NCBI GenBank assembly: GCA_965240325.2
Contig: OZ251253.1
Span: 682,001-746,000, forward strand
Reading direction: 5' to 3'
Length of the DNA stretch: 64,000 nt
Origin: Rebecca billardiae RCC1528
Taxonomy: Eukaryota > Haptophyta
Part shown: piece by piece, positions 54,101 through 62,403 of the stretch
Layout of the letters: each line of letters opens with the position of its first letter
Position numbering within the stretch: position 1 is the stretch's first letter
Program-made: the position numbers and the translations under genes
The notes under the pieces: model-generated
Told to the model about the DNA's origin: nothing
Seen by the model: only the letters and a program-made list of their open reading frames with translations
The model's database searches: none

Positions 54101-55217
54101 CGTCAGGCGAGAAGGCCACTGATTTGACGATACTTTCGCGCTTTAGCTCGTGCAGCAGCTCGCCCGTCGACAAGTCGTACACGATCGCCTTCTTGCCTTC
54201 ATCCCCGACCATGAGGCAAGCGCCGTCGGGCGAGAAGGCCACTGATTGGACGACATGTTCGCGCTTCAGCTCGTGCAGCAGCTCGCCCGTGCACGAGTCG
54301 TACACGGCAGCCGCCTGCTCAGAGCCCCCCAGCGCGAGACACGTGCCGTCGGGCGAGAAGGCCACCGCGTAGACCGGACCAGCGAGCGTCAGCTCGTGCA
54401 GCAGCTCGCCGGAGCACGCATCGCACACGGCCACCTTCTCGTCCGAGCCCCCCACCACGAGGCGCGTGCCGTCGGGCGAGAAGGCCACCGCGTAGACCTC
54501 TTCAGCGCGCGTTACCTCGTGCAGCAGCTCACCCGTCGACGCGTCGTACACGGCCGCCTTGTAGTCGTCCGCTCCCACCACGAGGCGCACGCCGTCGGGC
54601 GAGAAGTCCACTGATTTGACGTTATCGGCGCGCGTGAGCTCGTGCAGCAGCTCGCCTGTCGACGCGTCGCACACGGCCGCCTTTTTGTCGTAGCCTCCCA
54701 CCACGAGGCGCGTGCCGTCGGGCGAGAAGGCCACCGAGGAGACGTAGTTAGCGCGCGTCAGCTCGTGCAGCAGCGCGCCCGTCGACAAGTCGTACACGGC
54801 CACCCTCGTGTCGTAGCCCCCCACGACGAGGCGCGTGCCGTCGGGCGAGAAGGCCACCGAGGTGACCCAATCAGAGCGCGTCAGCTCGTGCAGCAGCTCG
54901 CCAGTCGACGCGTCGTACACGGCCGCCGTCTTGTCCCTGCCCCCCACCACGAGGCGCGTGCCATCGGGCGAGAAGGCCACCGCGAAAACCTTGCGGCTCC
55001 TGGCGTATTCACGTGGCGTCGGCGCGCCCCTGATCCTCGCGCGCCGCACCGAACGCATGACGTCGACATTGGAAAACTGCGTGCCCGCGCGCACCTCGCG
55101 CACGAGTGAGAGCGGCGATCCACCGCCAAGCGTGCCGGCGGGGACGAGACGGCGCGTGACAAAGCCATCGCCGGCATCGGATCCGTCTGGGGCTGGCTCG
55201 TCGGTCGCGCCTGCCAT
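51147..55217 (-). CDS. WD40-like double propeller fused to ankyrin-like region and six-TM ion-transport (TRP-like) domain
   Basis: Intronless; first ATG is 55217 (MAGATDEPAPDG), 1356 residues. Residues about 70-690 hold 14 blades of about 42 residues with consensus VAFSPDGTRLVVGGYDSKAA and VYDASTGELLHELTR; 14 equals two seven-blade propellers. The usual WD ends as YD. Residues about 690-850 are helical and ankyrin-like (AEMLIEEGETALLRQLV, FALAIEHNNVAAAELLFEAA). Hydrophobic segments follow from HLWLCAVLLLEAALFSAACA to LLFVGQMVLLMVVALNALIA, with a pore-like LGAFNMGMLGDFS and a TRP-like exit LNALIALLGDTYDRV. The C-terminus is a Gln-rich coiled coil (LRQQLEQTQQSQQKLELGLQ) suited to multimerisation. 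A non-selective cation channel with a large cytosolic sensor or scaffold is inferred; gating unknown. Confidence 0.8.
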   Translation of the reverse strand: MAGATDEPAPDGSDAGDGFVTRRLVPAGTLGGGSPLSLVREVRAGTQFSNVDVMRSVRRARIRGAPTPREYARSRKVFAVAFSPDGTRLVVGGRDKTAAVYDASTGELLHELTRSDWVTSVAFSPDGTRLVVGGYDTRVAVYDLSTGALLHELTRANYVSSVAFSPDGTRLVVGGYDKKAAVCDASTGELLHELTRADNVKSVDFSPDGVRLVVGADDYKAAVYDASTGELLHEVTRAEEVYAVAFSPDGTRLVVGGSDEKVAVCDACSGELLHELTLAGPVYAVAFSPDGTCLALGGSEQAAAVYDSCTGELLHELKREHVVQSVAFSPDGACLMVGDEGKKAIVYDLSTGELLHELKRESIVKSVAFSPDGRRLVIGGQDTKAAVYDVSTGALVHELERANGVHSVAFSPDGARLVIGGSDSKAAVYDASTGALLREQTRENDVSSVAFSPDGTRLVVGGYDSKVTVCDASTGELLREFTGDNHMAFVKAVAFSPDGSRLVVGADDNKAAVHNASTGKLLLKLSRDGSVTSVAFSPDGACLVVGGFDSKAAVYDSWSGELLHELTRAGPVFAVAFSPDGTRLVVGGVDKKAAVYDASTGELLHEVTRESMVESVAFSPDSRHLALASGATVHLVPAALPVLNLLERSAAALTRTVRSAASHAEPSTGATLAEMLIEEGETALLRQLVHPPHASFVPPPVALDAGSFALAIEHNNVAAAELLFEAALRPNVPHGSDARAAAVLAIPALVADGQAQLVARVMRRLVIWRRDFPPFQARALGAPDGGGGAAAASKAVPPLARVLPSGKAEYYTTGVWREHVVRHPQGARAVAHVLPMPCLTCGATLRALVRIESGAMWGCDALRAACEVVWREHVRRYHLWLCAVLLLEAALFSAACALVVWPDVASTPDVGGARRTAAVYGVNVALALVALSLLGVEARQSWAAAGRAARPLDGAGGTPAVSTPPALPQPASTATEPPAGPRRPSRSASAVPARPRGAHGATAGAASSAVAWGVEAVRTMSAWALIDWASQLLVLACALTALGLPGGARGAPPPPRALLHALAFASLGLLARALQAMSGFERLAHFVDVLAQSFRDMAPLLFICAVLVFFFALAFAVQFEPVAFDADDPLADGMAALLTRPQWFLLGAFNMGMLGDFSVGAFEEAASPTLTTLLFVGQMVLLMVVALNALIALLGDTYDRVTELQDASRNKQRARLILEYFDLLPDAWVEQIEVATTWVHRLAPVALVGEGDEDEAPGEDETWRGRLAAISQRLEESLDKKQRALRQQLEQTQQSQQKLELGLQQSHRKLEHKLDAVSEAVQALTRHLLAAAPPASREPPSSSTTHGAARADDQHT
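53380..55010 (-). repeat. ~126-bp tandem repeats coding WD40-like blades
   Basis: Each unit contains CCGTCGGGCGAGAAGGCCAC and CTCGTGCAGCAGCTCGCC (plus-strand reading). Fourteen units, with variation concentrated in the loop (RSDW, RANY, RADN, RAEE), while strand positions are nearly invariant at the DNA level. The pattern indicates recent amplification or gene conversion. Confidence 0.85.
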
Positions 55218-55632
55218 CCCCCCGGCGTCCGGGGACGGGGAGTTCCAGCGCGCGCGGAAATGGTCGCGATCGTTCGGCGAACGGCGCAAGCGGTGGTGGT
55301 CGGGCTCTCGTCTCGGCAACTGGTGCTGGTGTCTTGGCGGCCGGAGGAGGCCAGGAGTCCGGGAGCCAAGGCGGCTGGGTGCGTACCAGACTACCAGCCA
55401 CTAGCCAGCCGAGCCAGGTTCTGGCCGATACACACCCGGCTCGCTCTGCGCGTGATGAAACGACGCTCGCGCGCAGAGCCGAGCATTGATTCCCCAGCTC
55501 GACAGTCCTGGCCGGTACGGGTGTGTAGCCAGGGCTCGGTTGTTCTGGGTTCATGTCGGCACACAGTGTCATTTGCTGCGCTCCGCGCGTAACACTAACT
55601 ATACGGCCAGGGCCGGGGCCAGGGCGGACGGC

Positions 55633-58282
55633 CTACGAGTGCGTGGACGCGGCCGACGCGCCGTGCGCCGCGACACACGCGGCGTGGTGCTCGGCCGAGA
55701 ACATCTGACTCTGCTGGGCGTGCTGAGAGGGCGGCTGCGCGCGCGCGCCGCCCGCGGAGGCCGGCGCGTCCGCGACGGCGCGCGGTGCAGGCGGCGGAGC
55801 GCCCGGCTCGGCCGCACGCGCCCCCTCTGCGTCTGCCTTCGCGCCCTCGGAGCCCGCCCCCCCGCCGCCGCCGCCCCCCTCCATCCGCTGCAGGAAGGAC
55901 TCGAGGATGAACGCCGTGCACACGTTCAGCCCCACCAGCACGCCCGCGGCGTAGAAGGAGACGAAGAAGAGGCGCGTGAAGGCGCTGCCCGTCACCAGCA
56001 CGTACGCCTCGGTCGTCACCATCCCTGCAGGCGCACGTGTCGTCGGGCGGCGCGTCGAGGGGGCGGAGCAGGGGGCGAGCGGGATGCGTGGGGAGGCGCG
56101 GCGCGTGCGGTGTCGGGCGCGTGCGGTGAGCGGCGGGGTCCGCGCGGCGCGGAAGGCCTGCGGCCATCGACGCCCCGGCGCCGGCCGGGCCGCGGCGCGG
56201 CACGGGCGCGGCCCGGAGTCGCGCGGATCGCTCGCGCGCGGCCGTGCGCGGCGAGCGTCGCGCGTGGCCGCGCGAGGCGGCGCCCGCCAGCACACGGGTG
56301 CGCGCACAGTTGTTGATGACGAGGAGGTGCAGCAGCGCGACCATCCCGTCGGGCAGCGAGTTGAAGTTGATCGGCCAGTACCCCGCCTGCGCGTAGTCAG
56401 AGCCGGCCAGCAGCTCAGACGTGTCGCAGCCGGGCGCGGGCGCGGAGCAGAGCTTGCCGCCGAGCAGCGCGACGCCGAGCGCCGAGTAGGCGAAGGAGAG
56501 CGCGAACAGCAGCACCAGCAGGTCGGCCGCCGCGGGCAGGATCTGCACGAAGGTCGAGACGACGAAGGCGAAGTGCGCGTTGCGCGTGAGCGCGCGCAGC
56601 ACGCGCAGCAGCCGCAGGCTGAGCACCAGCCGGATCGCGCGCGCGTCCGAGAAGGCGTTGGGCAGGTACACGAGCACGGACACCACCACCGCGCACCACG
56701 AGACGAAGAAGTCGAAGCGGTTCGCCAGCGACGCCCAGTACCGCCGCGGCCCGAGCACCCACACGCGCGCGAGGCTCTCGGCGGCGAAGAGCAGCGCGCA
56801 GCCGAGCTCGACGACGTTCCACGCCGAGTCCACGCGCCCGTTCACGTCGGACGGCGCCGGGCCGCCGTCGGCGCGCCCGGCGAGGCTGTCCCAGTTCTCC
56901 GCGATCAGCATGCACACGTTGGCGAGCAGCAGCGCGTTCACCGCGTGGTCGAGCGCGCCCGAGGCGACCAGCCACTCGAGGCGGGCGTGCGCGCGCGTGC
57001 GCACCGCGCGCGGGCACCAGCGCTGCGCGAGCGTCGGCCCGGCGTACGGCGCGCGCAGCTCGCCCTTCAGCGCGGCGCACAGCGTCTGGAACTCGGACCA
57101 GTCGAGCGTGCCGTCCGCCGACGCGTCGAGCGCGGCGAACTGGCGCATCGCGCCGCGGCCGCTCACGTACGAGATGGTGAGGTGCGTCGAGTTGAGCTCG
57201 CGGAAGAGCTCGGCCATGCGCGCGCGCGTCACGCACCGCGCCTCGCGCGCGCCGCCGCCGCCCTCGCCGGCGGTATCTGCGAGCAGGGCGGTATCTGCGA
57301 CCACGGCGGTATCTGCGAGCAGCTCGAACGCGCACCCCAGCGCCTGCAGCTCCACGCCGCGCCGCTCCGCCTCGAGCGCGCGGAGCTCGTCGGTGTACGC
57401 CTGGTACACGATGGCGGTGAGGAGCGAGAGCAGGAACCACACGCCCAGCGCGACGAACGCCGCGAAGAAGAGCAGCACCGCGCGGTTGCCGCCCGCGTAC
57501 GCCGGCAGCATCACGTCTGGGAAGTTGCACGTCGTGAGGAGGATGAGGAGCGACCACGACGCGCCGCCGATCCCCGCAAAGAAGGCGGCGCCCTCGGGCG
57601 TGTGCGGCGGGAAGAGGAGGACGCCGAGCCACGCGAAGAAGAGCAGGTGCGCGCACAGCAGCACCGCCACGCTGCCGAAGCGCGGCACGATCCGTCCGAG
57701 CAGCCGCAGCTGGCGGCGCATCGAGAGCGACGTCACCGCGAGCAGCGCCGCGCGGCACAGCGGCGCGAGGCGGACGCCGAGGCGGAGGCCCGCGGCGTGC
57801 GGGCCGAGGAGGCGGAGGGCCGAGTCGAGCGCGATCAGCCCGGTCAGCGCCACGCCGGCCAGCTGCCACCCGTCCGCGCACAGCGCGCCGCGGCCGTGCG
57901 CGCGCAGCCGCAGCGCCGCGTCCGCGACCAGCAGCGAGGCGCCGCCCAGCTCGAGGGCGGCGACGGTGCGCGGCGCGAGGTAGGGGACGTGGAAGGCGTG
58001 GAACTGCGGCAGCGTGCACACCGCCACGTCGTGCGCGCACCAGTGCGGCGGGTCGAGGAACGTGAGCAGCAGCAGCGCCCACACGGCCGCGCCGACCGCG
58101 GGACGCAGCCGCACGTGCGCCGCGTACGCGCGCCGCGTGCCCGGCCGCGGGTGCGCGCGCCACACGCCGTCGAACGCGTCGGCGACGTACCACGCCGCCG
58201 CCTCGGCCGGCTCGGCCTGCACCGCGGACGCGCTCGCGCCACGCAGCAGCGGCGCGCGCTGCGGCGGCGGCTCGGCGGCCAT
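55633..58282 (-). CDS. TPC1: Two-pore cation channel, plant TPC1-like, with EF-hand loop
   Basis: Exon 1 58282-56308 and exon 2 56024-55633, joined across a 283-bp GTGCGC...GCAG intron, give 788 residues (an earlier in-frame ATG at 58360 would add 26). Two six-TM domains. Filter I LTTCNFPDVMLPAYAGG matches the plant TPC1 pattern TTSNNPDVW.PAY. Filter II is rebuilt by splicing: LLVINN-W-MVTTEAYVLVT, then FFVSFYAAGVLVGLNVCTAF ILESF. Between the domains is an EF-hand loop DASADGTLDWSE; only one convincing loop is seen against two in plants. Domain II S4 has regularly spaced Arg (RAIRLVLSLRLLRVLRALTR). TPC channels pass Na+/Ca2+ across vacuolar or endolysosomal membranes and respond to voltage and Ca2+. 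Divergent from syntaxin 5. Confidence 0.92.
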
Positions 58283-58497
58283 CGGGCTCGTTGAGCAAGG
58301 TGCCGCTTCTGACCACTCTTGACTCTTCCAGCTCTGTGGAAAGGTTGCCTCGCCCTCCATCGCTCCGAGCGAGACCTGACGAGTGAGTGATCGCTCGTCA
58401 ACTCGCGACGCCAGCGCATCGGCGCCGCCATCCCCAGCGGCCGCTGGGATCCGTCGGGCGCGCGCGTGAGGGACCACCGGATGCGCCCGTGGCGGAG
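58283..58497. promoter_or_regulatory. Shared upstream region of TPC channel and syntaxin 5
   Basis: 215 bp between divergent ATGs (137 bp if the TPC start is 58360), of lower GC than either coding region. A candidate bidirectional promoter. No motif recognised. Confidence 0.4.
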
Positions 58498-59730
58498 ATG
58501 AGTGTCGACCGCTCGAGCGAGTTCTTCGAGATCGCCGACGCGCGCTGTGGCGGCCAGCCGCCGCGCCGGCGCAAGCCGCCGCGCGCGCCCACGACGATGG
58601 CGGCGGGCGCGATCGGCCGCGACCTGCACGCCGCGCGCGGCCGGATCGCGCGGCTCGAGCGGCTGTCGAAGGCGACGTCGCTGTTCAACGACCCGGTGGC
58701 GGAGATCAACCAGCTCACGCTCCTGCTCAAGCAGGACGTCACGCGCCTCGGCGCCGCCGTCGACGCGCTCGCGCGCACGCCGGTGAGCGGCGGCCGCCAG
58801 CCGGTCGCGCACCGGGACGCGGTCGTGGCGATGCTGCGGACCGAGCTCTCGGCGGCGAGCGCGGCGTTCCGCACGGCGCTCGCGGACCGCGAGGCCTCGC
58901 TCTCCGCGCGCGAGCAGCGCGCCGCGCGCCTCGCCTCCGTCGCCACCACGCCCGCGCTGCCGCTCGCGACAGCGTCTGCGCTCCACCGGCGCACCGCCGC
59001 CACGCGCCGCGCGCCGCTCGCGGGCGAGCCGGCGCGGGCGAACGGCCACGACGCGGACGTGGAGGCGGGCTCGGTCGCGATCGACCTGGAGGGCGCGTCC
59101 GACCCCGCCGGCGCGCCGCCGCAGCAGTCGTACTGGGCGCCCCGCAGCCGCGTGGAGCGTGAGGAGGCGCTGAGCACCATGCAGGGCACTCTCACGGTGC
59201 GGCCTCGAGCGCCGGCCCCGCGCGCGCGCGCGCGCGCGTGCACGCATGCGCGCACGCGCTGGGCGCGTGCGCGTGCATGCGCGCTGGGTGCATGCGCGTG
59301 CCCGAGGCGCCGCTGGGCGGCTCGCGCGCGCCGGCTGCCCGGCGCAGCGGGCGAGGCGGCCAAGAGCCGCGCGCCCGCCCAGCGGTTGGGCGCGCCCTCA
59401 GCTCCACGCGCGCGCCCTCCCTGTGGTGCCTCCCTCTGGTGCGCGCCTCCGCCGTGCCCCCACCCCGCCCCCGCCCGGCGCGGCTGCGCCCCGCAGGAGC
59501 TCGGCTCCATGTTCCAGCGCCTCTCCGGGCTGGTGGCCGAGCAGGCGACCGCGGTCGCGCGCATCGACGCGGACGTGGACGCCGCCTCGGTGTACGTGGA
59601 CGACGCGCAGTCGCAGCTGCAGAGGTACTATAGGCACATCCGCGGCAACCGCGGGCTGATCGTCAAGGCGTTCGTCGTGCTCTTCATCGTGATGGGCGTG
59701 TACGCGGTGGTCGCGCGGCCGCGGCGCTGA
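58498..59730 (+). CDS. STX5: Syntaxin-5-like Qa-SNARE
   Basis: Exons 58498-59196 and 59497-59730 (300-bp GTGCGG...GCAG intron, phase 0) give 310 residues. The N-terminus MSVDRSSEFFEIA matches the Sly1-binding peptide region of syntaxin 5 (DR(T/S)xEF). The helical Habc-type region (GRDLHAARGRIARLERLSKA, ATSLFNDPVAEINQLTLLLK) includes the family motif LFNDP.EI.LT. The SNARE motif is ELGSMFQRLSGLVAEQATAV ARIDADVDAASVYVDDA with the zero-layer Gln in AEQA. The TM anchor is AFVVLFIVMGVYAVV. Syntaxin 5 drives ER-Golgi and intra-Golgi vesicle fusion. Ala/Arg-rich insertion before the SNARE motif. Confidence 0.92.
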   Translation: MSVDRSSEFFEIADARCGGQPPRRRKPPRAPTTMAAGAIGRDLHAARGRIARLERLSKATSLFNDPVAEINQLTLLLKQDVTRLGAAVDALARTPVSGGRQPVAHRDAVVAMLRTELSAASAAFRTALADREASLSAREQRAARLASVATTPALPLATASALHRRTAATRRAPLAGEPARANGHDADVEAGSVAIDLEGASDPAGAPPQQSYWAPRSRVEREEALSTMQGTLTVRPRAPAPRARARACTHARTRWARARACALGACACPRRRWAARARRLPGAAGEAAKSRAPAQRLGAPSAPRARPPCGASLWCAPPPCPHPAPARRGCAPQELGSMFQRLSGLVAEQATAVARIDADVDAASVYVDDAQSQLQRYYRHIRGNRGLIVKAFVVLFIVMGVYAVVARPRR

Positions 59731-60237
59731 GCCGCGGAGGGCGGCAGGCCGCCGCCGCGCTGCCGGACTTGCTTCGCGGCCCCGGCGCGTGACTGTGAGC
59801 TGTCGCGTCAGCGGCACTGGATCGATCCGGAGCGCACTGCGAATCGCTGTGTCGCGTGCCCGGGACGGCGGTGGGCAGAGACTCGGCAGCTGCCCTCGGC
59901 ATGCCCGGCCCGCGGTCCACGTTGTACGCGCGCACCTACGCTGCGGCTACAGTGCGTCGCAGGCTTCATCAAGGCTGCGAGAGTGGCTGTCGTCGTCGTC
60001 CGAGCCTCAGCCGGCGCGTGAGCAATATAGCGCGCGTTCAAGGGCGGCGTGCTCAGCCCAAGTGCCTGGGGCGGCATGCAGATTTCGATGAGATTTCGCG
60101 GAGCGAACGAATGTCGAGATCACGCGAGCCGGGGAGCCGGCCGCCCGTCCCCGCGCGCGGCTCTCGGCCTTGACGACGGCGGGCAGCCCGCGCCCGACAC
60201 CGCGAGCCCCGCGCGGCGCCCGACTCGGCCCGCGCGC
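59731..60237. other. Intergenic region
   Basis: About 500 bp of moderate GC between two plus-strand genes. The next gene's frame is open upstream to 60049, but ATG 60238 is preferred because sequence before it lacks family resemblance. Nothing else recognised. Confidence 0.4.
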
Positions 60238-61787
60238 ATGGCCGCGGCGCCACCGCCGACGGGCGAGCCGCTCGAGGGCTTCGCCGCCGTGTTCGGCAGC
60301 CTCTCGCAATTCGATGTCCCGGGCCACGCGCCCAGCCTGATTTCGATCAGCGCGCGGCTGGCGGCCGCGCCGCCCGAGCAGGCGCTGCGCGCGCGCTGGG
60401 CGGCCGAGCGGCTGGTGGCGCCGCACGCGTTCCTGCGCGCGCGGATCGCGCTCGTCGACGGCCGGCTCGCGCTTCTCCCCGTCCCGCGCCCCGACCTCGA
60501 CCACCACGTGCGCTACGTGCGCGCGCGCGCCGGGCGGCCGTGGCGCATGGCGGACGTGCGCGCGCACGCGCGCGCCATGGCGCTGGCGAGGCTGGCACGC
60601 GAGCGGCCGCCGTGGCGGGTGGAGGTGTTCGACCGGCTCGAGGGCGGCGGCGCGCTGCTCCTCTTCGTGTGCGACCACGCGCTGTGCGACGGCGTCGGCA
60701 TGCTCGCAGCCCTCCGCTCGGCGTGCGACACTCTGGGCGCCGTCCAGGCGCCGCCGCAGCCGCCGCAGCCGGCGCGCCCGGAGGTGCCGGCCAGGTCTGG
60801 ATCGACCGTGCCCGCCGTTGGCGCCAGCGGCCGTGCCGCCACCAGCGTCCGCTGCGCGCCGCGCGCGCGGCGCGCGCGCAACCCGCTCGCGCTGCCACCG
60901 CGCGCGCCGCCCGCCGCGCCGCGCTCGCTGGCTGAGGCGACGCCGCTGCCGCTCTCGGCGCTGTCGGCACTGCGCGCGGCCGTGCCCGGGGCGACGGTGA
61001 CGGACGCGCTGTGGGCGCTCACCGCGGAGGCGGTGAGCGCGTGCCTCCACCACGCCGGCGCGACGCGCGTGCGCACCGTGCGCACCGTCGCGCCCAAGAG
61101 CGTGCGCCCAGCGCACGCCCAGGGGCCGGGTTGCGGTGGTGTGCACGTCGTGAACCTGACGATGGCGCTGCCGCTGGGCGCGGGCGCGGCGGGGCCGCGC
61201 GCGCCGGCGCGCGCGCGCGAGGCGGACGCCGCGCACGCCGCCGCGCGGCTGCGCGCCGCCAAGTCCGCCTTTGAGAGCGCCAAGGCCTCGCGCGTCCCCG
61301 GCCTCGAGCTGGCGGCGGTGCGGCGGTACGGGGCGGCCATGCTGGGGGGTGAGAAAGGGGCGCGGCGCTTCTGGCGCGTGGGGGCGGCCACGTGCGCGCG
61401 CGCGCCGCGCCGCGCCGCTGCACGTGGGCTCGGCGGGCCGCGCCGCGCGCGCGCTGGCTGCCAACGCTCTGCCCGCATCCCCTCCCCTGTGTGCCTGTGG
61501 CTGTGGCGCCGCCTGCGCCCGCTGGCAGCATGCCCACCCTCACGCTCTCGAGCGTGCGCGGCCCCGCCGAGCGGCTCAGCCTGTGTGGGCAGCCCGTCCT
61601 CTCCCTCTCGATGTCCCTCCTCACCTCGCCCTCGCCGCTCTACCTGTGCGCCCTCTCCCACGCGGGGCAGCTCCGGCTGAGCGTGTGCGCGGACGAGCGG
61701 CTGGCCGTCTCCGCGCACGAGTTCGCGGCCGCGTGGGACGAGGCGGCGGCGCGGCTGCTCGGCGCGGCGCCCGCCAGCGGCGGCTGA
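60238..61787 (+). CDS. Wax ester synthase/diacylglycerol acyltransferase (WS/DGAT)-like protein
   Basis: Exon 1 starts at 60238 (MAAAPPPTGEPLEGFAAVFG) and runs to about 61348; the last exon is about 61529-61787. The first half carries the active-site region LLLFVCDHALCDGVGMLAAL, where CDHALCDG stands for the family HHxxxDG; the second His and DG are kept and the first His is Asp. Then TVTDALWALTAEAVS and VHVVNLTMALPLG as in the family. The last exon has the WS/DGAT C-terminal signature TLTLSSVRGPAERLSLCG, SMSLLTSPSPLYLCALSHAG QLRLSVCADER. The obvious splice sites (GTGAGA at 61349, CAG at 61528) leave a frame mismatch, so the junction is unresolved. These enzymes join an acyl-CoA to fatty alcohols or diacylglycerol; substrate unknown. 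Confidence 0.72.
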
Positions 61788-62403
61788 TCGTCAGCAACTG
61801 CGGCCGTCGGCCAGGGCGTGAGGGCTCGGGGCCCGCGCGCCAGGGGCGCGCGCGTGATGCACCTCTTCATCAACGTCGCGCGCGTCGAGCAGCGTGCGCG
61901 CATCACAGCGCAGACGAGCGCGACGATAATGAATAATGATGATGATCATGATAATGATGATGGGCTCCGTCGTCATCATCATCATCATATTATTATCATT
62001 ATTATTAGTAGTAGTATTATATTATTAGTATTCGTATTGGTGTTAGTATTAGTATATTAGTATTAGTATTCGTATTCGTATTCGTATATTCGTATTCGTA
62101 TTCGTATTCGTATTCGTATTATTCGTATTCGTATTCGTATTCGTATTAGTATCATACTAATACTAATACTAATACTAATTCGTACTATCGCGCGTCATCA
62201 TACGGCATCTGAGCGTCATCGTCAGGCGCGCCAGGCATCAGCGCCCGCGAGCGCAGCATACGACATCAGGCGCTCGCCGCCACTGACAAGCTACAGTCGT
62301 CGTACGTATGCGCGCTGATGTGACGACGCTACGGCTCGGCGGACCAGCAGAGGCCCGCGCGGGAGCGCCGCACAGTAGCGCGGGCGAGCGAGCGTCGCGT
62401 CGC
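61788..62403. repeat. Intergenic microsatellite block (GAT, ATT/AGT and ATTCGT units)
   Basis: Between convergent genes. 61927-62000 is GATGAT/CATCAT, 62000-62060 is ATTAGT-like, and 62060-62150 is about ten units of ATTCGT. It ends in an inverted repeat (GTATTAGTAT then ATACTAATAC, about 62144-62168) able to form a hairpin. No gene. Confidence 0.85.

Noticed and set aside
55218-55319. Longer N-terminus for the WD40-channel protein
   Set aside because: The extended frame begins with TTG; the first ATG is 55217 and the extra residues show no conservation-like pattern.
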